From Mucilaginibacter corticis (lineage in GTDB: Bacteria > Bacteroidota > Bacteroidia > Sphingobacteriales > Sphingobacteriaceae), in assembly GCF_007558865.1 (NCBI RefSeq), contig NZ_VLPK01000004.1, forward strand, positions 310,001 through 374,000: DNA of 64,000 nt, given 5' to 3'. The position numbers were made by a program, and so were the translations under genes. Shown here piece after piece: positions 61,600 to 64,000 of the stretch. The notes under the pieces were generated by a model. It was not told the origin of the DNA. It searched no databases and worked only from the letters and a program-made list of their open reading frames with translations. Position 1 is the stretch's first letter. Every line of letters begins with the position of its first letter.

Positions 61600-62649
61600 A
61601 TGACCGCAACAAAAGCCCAAAATTTAGATTGGATAAATAGTTTAAGATTAATAGCCTTATTTGCTGTTATCGTGCTGCACGTATCCGCCATTCCGTTGGC
61701 ACAGTACGGGCAGGAACCGGTTTCAATTTGGCTGGTTTCTGATTTTTATAACATGCTTGTGCGTTTTGCAGTGCCGGTATTTGTTATGATAACCGGCTCG
61801 TTATTATTGCACCGCGAATACGAGTTTGTCCCTTTCCTGAAAAAGCGGCTAAGCAGGGTAGTAGTGCCCTTTTTGTTCTGGAGCCTGGTGTACATATGGT
61901 ACTCATGGTATAACGAAGAGATGGTTTTTAACGGCACTACCTGGGTAAATGTTAAGCAGGTTTTGCACCAGTTAAAATACGGCAGCTCATACCATTTGTG
62001 GTATGTATATATGCTGATAGGGTTGTACTTTTTCATCCCGATCATCGGTAAGTTTGTGCGTAATGCCAGTAAGCGCGAGGTTGAATACTTTTTGGTGGTG
62101 TGGCTGATCGTAATGATACTTACGCAGCCAGTCATATCGTCAATTAACCCGCAGGTTGATGTTCATTACTTTACCGGTTATGCCGGGTATTTGGTTTTGG
62201 GCCATTACCTAACTTTTTATGTTAATTACAGCAAGCGCATTGTTTTAAAGATGTGGGCCTTGTTTTTGGTGCTGTTGATGATCGCGGTAACAGGTACTTA
62301 CCTGCTTTACAAGCACAACACGTTCACTACATTGTTATATGAACCATTATCCCCTACAATAGTAATACTGTCATCAAGCGCATTTTTATTGGGGCGATTT
62401 ATCAAAGTACAGCTGCCGGCATTCATCCTCAAAGCCAAGGACTTTGCCTGTGAGTATAACTTCGGGATCTATTTATGCCATGCGCTTATCCTTTATTTTT
62501 TAGATGAGCCTTTTGGCATCAGCTACAAGCTTTGTACACCGCTCGTCAGCATCCCGGTAACGGCAATTATATGTTTTATGTTGTCATTATTGTTGGTTTG
62601 GCTGTTAAGTAAAATACCATTTGCGGGTAAGTGGTTGGCAGGGATTTAA
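61600..62649 (+). CDS. Membrane acyltransferase (acyltransferase-3 / WecH-like)
   Basis: A 349-residue membrane protein with about ten helices. Family motifs are DWINSLRLIALFAVIVLHVSA with the catalytic His in the first helix, NMLVRFAVPVFVMITGSLLL, FLKKRLSRVVVPFLFWSLVY, and SYHLWYVYMLIGLYFFIPI. It should O-acylate a surface polysaccharide or lipid-linked sugar. It differs from the acyltransferase at 37517 in having a normal ATG start ahead of the first helix. A dispersed repeat element follows its stop. Confidence 0.9.
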   Translation: MTATKAQNLDWINSLRLIALFAVIVLHVSAIPLAQYGQEPVSIWLVSDFYNMLVRFAVPVFVMITGSLLLHREYEFVPFLKKRLSRVVVPFLFWSLVYIWYSWYNEEMVFNGTTWVNVKQVLHQLKYGSSYHLWYVYMLIGLYFFIPIIGKFVRNASKREVEYFLVVWLIVMILTQPVISSINPQVDVHYFTGYAGYLVLGHYLTFYVNYSKRIVLKMWALFLVLLMIAVTGTYLLYKHNTFTTLLYEPLSPTIVILSSSAFLLGRFIKVQLPAFILKAKDFACEYNFGIYLCHALILYFLDEPFGISYKLCTPLVSIPVTAIICFMLSLLLVWLLSKIPFAGKWLAGI

Positions 62650-62660
62650 CGGCGATGATT

Positions 62661-62800
62661 ACTCACCCCGACTGCGCTCTGCTGGTCGACCCTCTCTTCG
62701 CCTTCGGCGGAAAGAGGGTAATAGTTCAATAATTAAAAACAAAACCTCTTTGCCGCTTGCGGAAGAGAGGATGGTCGAGCGAAGCAAAGACCGGGTGAGT
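62661..62800. repeat. About 140-bp inverted-repeat element (REP/MITE-like)
   Basis: The ends ACTCACCC and GGGTGAGT are inverted copies. Inside, GGTCGACCCTCTCTTC pairs partly with GAAGAGAGGATGGTCGA, and GCCTTCGGCGGAAAGAGG pairs partly with CCTCTTTGCCGCTTGCGG, around an AT-rich centre. It has no protein-coding features and fits a dispersed palindromic element. It occupies most of the 257-base gap between the acyltransferase and GH2 genes. Confidence 0.8.
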
Positions 62801-62906
62801 GATCACTGCAACATACTTATTACGCAATCGTTTCCGTTGTTTATCTGTCTTAATACCATCTACTATCATTAGCTTAGCGGTAATTTAACCAATTTCAGCA
62901 GTTAAT

Positions 62907-64000
62907 ATGAAGCAATTTTTGGGTGCCTGTTTGGGGCTTGTCATCTCGCTAAATTCGTTCGCGCAATCAACAATTATAAAATATTTATCGGGTACGGATA
63001 AAGACCATACCGTACAATGGGACTTTTTTTGTACCGATGGCCGGTTAAGTGGCAAATGGACAAAAATTGCTGTGCCATCGTGCTGGGAACTGCAAGGTTT
63101 TGGCGGCTACAATTACGGCGGCGATAAGAATAAGTTTCACGAAAGCGGCCAGTACAAGCACGAGTTTACCGTAGGTCCTTGGACCGGTAAACGGGTCTTC
63201 ATTGTATTTGAAGGCTCCATGACCGATACTAAAGTGATGATAAACGGTAAGCAGGCTGGCCCCATACACCAGGGCAGTTTTTACCGCTTTAAATATGATA
63301 TTACCGACCTGGTAAAATTCAATGCGCAAAACTTACTGGAAGTTACGGTAGATAAAATGTCGGCAGAAGCGTCTGTAAATGATGCAGAGCGTAACCGCAG
63401 CGATTTCTGGGTGTTCGGCGGCATCTTCCGCCCGGTATATTTAGAGGTTGTACCTGCTACTTTTATAGCCCACACTGCCGTAAATGCCAAAGCCGACGGT
63501 TCATTTCAACTGGATGTTTATGCCCAAAACCTGCACAATGACGAAACCGTTACAGCACAGGTGCAGACACTAAGCGGGCAAAATGTGGAGGCGCCATTTT
63601 CTGTACCTGCAAGTGCAACAGCAGATCATCTTGAACTGAAACATAATTTTGACAAGCCCGCTTTATGGAGTTCAGAGTTTCCTAATTTGTACCAGGTTGT
63701 AGTAACCATCAACAACAAACAGGGTGTTGTGCATACCATTAAACAAAAATTCGGCTTCCGTACCATCGAAGTGCGCCCGCAGGATGGCATTTATGTAAAT
63801 GGCGCCAAAACGGTTTTAAAAGGAACTTGTCGCCATAGCTTTTGGCCTGAAACCGGTCGCACACTGAGCCATAAGATCCAGGTGATGGATGTGAAGCTGA
63901 TGAAGGAGATGAACAACAACGCGGTACGCATGTCGCATTACCCGCCTGATGCTGATTTTTTAGATGTGTGCGATTCGTTAGGTGTTTACGTGCTGGACGA
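62907..64000 (+). CDS. GH2 glycosidase (beta-galactosidase-like), partial at right edge
   Basis: ATG 62907 opens a frame that stays open to the end of the window (364 complete codons). A signal peptide (MKQFLGACLGLVISLNSFAQ) is followed by the GH2 sugar-binding jelly roll: WTKIAVPSCWELQGFGGYNY, EGSMTDTKVMINGKQAG and GSFYRFKYDITDLV, with SDFWVFGGIFRPVYLEVV. The immunoglobulin-like domain and the start of the barrel (KTVLKGTCRHSFWPETGR, NNAVRMSHYPPDADFLD) are visible. The catalytic Glu residues lie beyond the window. Large Bacteroidota GH2 enzymes include beta-galactosidases, mannosidases and glucuronidases, so the exact activity is open. Confidence 0.92.
   Translation, partial: MKQFLGACLGLVISLNSFAQSTIIKYLSGTDKDHTVQWDFFCTDGRLSGKWTKIAVPSCWELQGFGGYNYGGDKNKFHESGQYKHEFTVGPWTGKRVFIVFEGSMTDTKVMINGKQAGPIHQGSFYRFKYDITDLVKFNAQNLLEVTVDKMSAEASVNDAERNRSDFWVFGGIFRPVYLEVVPATFIAHTAVNAKADGSFQLDVYAQNLHNDETVTAQVQTLSGQNVEAPFSVPASATADHLELKHNFDKPALWSSEFPNLYQVVVTINNKQGVVHTIKQKFGFRTIEVRPQDGIYVNGAKTVLKGTCRHSFWPETGRTLSHKIQVMDVKLMKEMNNNAVRMSHYPPDADFLDVCDSLGVYVLD

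Noticed and set aside
62621..62872. 83-codon plus-strand ORF after the acyltransferase
   Set aside because: It is created by the palindromic repeat element at 62661-62800, has Arg/Ser-rich low-quality protein text and no homology I can recognise.

Overview
The window is chromosomal DNA from a Bacteroidota bacterium, most likely a Sphingobacteriaceae member close to Mucilaginibacter. The reasons are two SusC/SusD pairs, TTTG / TAnnTTTG promoter elements, genes that almost all lack a Shine-Dalgarno sequence, many secreted glycoside hydrolases and sulfatases, and several short palindromic intergenic repeats of the kind common in that family. No rRNA, integrase, transposase, phage gene or CRISPR array was found. 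One tRNA (Arg, anticodon TCT) is present.

Layout. 1-9000: a MarR-GNAT regulator under a striking palindromic operator, an amidase / AraC / SDR cluster, a BLUF-like protein, a PhnP-like hydrolase pair and a GH36-like glycosidase. 9.2-12.1 kb: xylulokinase and xylose isomerase. 12.1-24.5 kb: an odd iteron-like repeat locus, an LCP-family protein, a phytoene-dehydrogenase-like oxidoreductase, a GH78 rhamnosidase, two apparently frameshifted genes, an outer-membrane barrel protein and a DUF155 protein. 24.6-37.5 kb: a sulfur island (below). 37.5-47.4 kb: two membrane acyltransferases, a GH20 hexosaminidase and a second SusC/SusD pair, which look like an amino-sugar utilisation locus. 47.4-57.5 kb: a second iteron-like locus, the tRNA, a GlcNAc-kinase-like protein, a NUDIX-type regulator divergent from pfkA, a degenerate kinase paralogue, gapA, and the lysine genes lysA and lysC. 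57.8-64 kb: a DUF892 protein, an Smr protein, an SGNH hydrolase, a glycosyltransferase, another acyltransferase and the start of a GH2 enzyme.

The most interesting part is 24.6-37.5 kb. Two tiny ORFs ending in Tyr-Cys-Cys-Cys (24674-24748 and 27567-27659) sit in the 5' leaders of two operons. One operon encodes two small membrane proteins and a sterol-desaturase-family hydroxylase. The other encodes SusC, SusD, an NTF2-like protein, a Cys-type arylsulfatase and a rhodanese-thioredoxin fusion. A formylglycine-generating enzyme, which is needed to activate such sulfatases, lies between them. The five proteins of the second operon are strikingly poor in sulfur amino acids: I count 11 Met and 4 Cys in about 2,597 residues, and the 1,047-residue SusC has no cysteine and three methionines. 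Poly-Cys leader, sulfur-sparing proteins and sulfate-ester cleavage together suggest a cysteine-responsive, attenuation-controlled sulfur-scavenging system. The parts are read from the sequence; the regulation and the physiological role are inference.

A second notable pattern is a pair of intergenic loci (about 12175-12388 and 47467-47572) that share the same arrangement of short repeats, with 9- and 10-base periods, but use different repeat words (TGGATCAC and TGAAACA). I cannot assign them to a known element.
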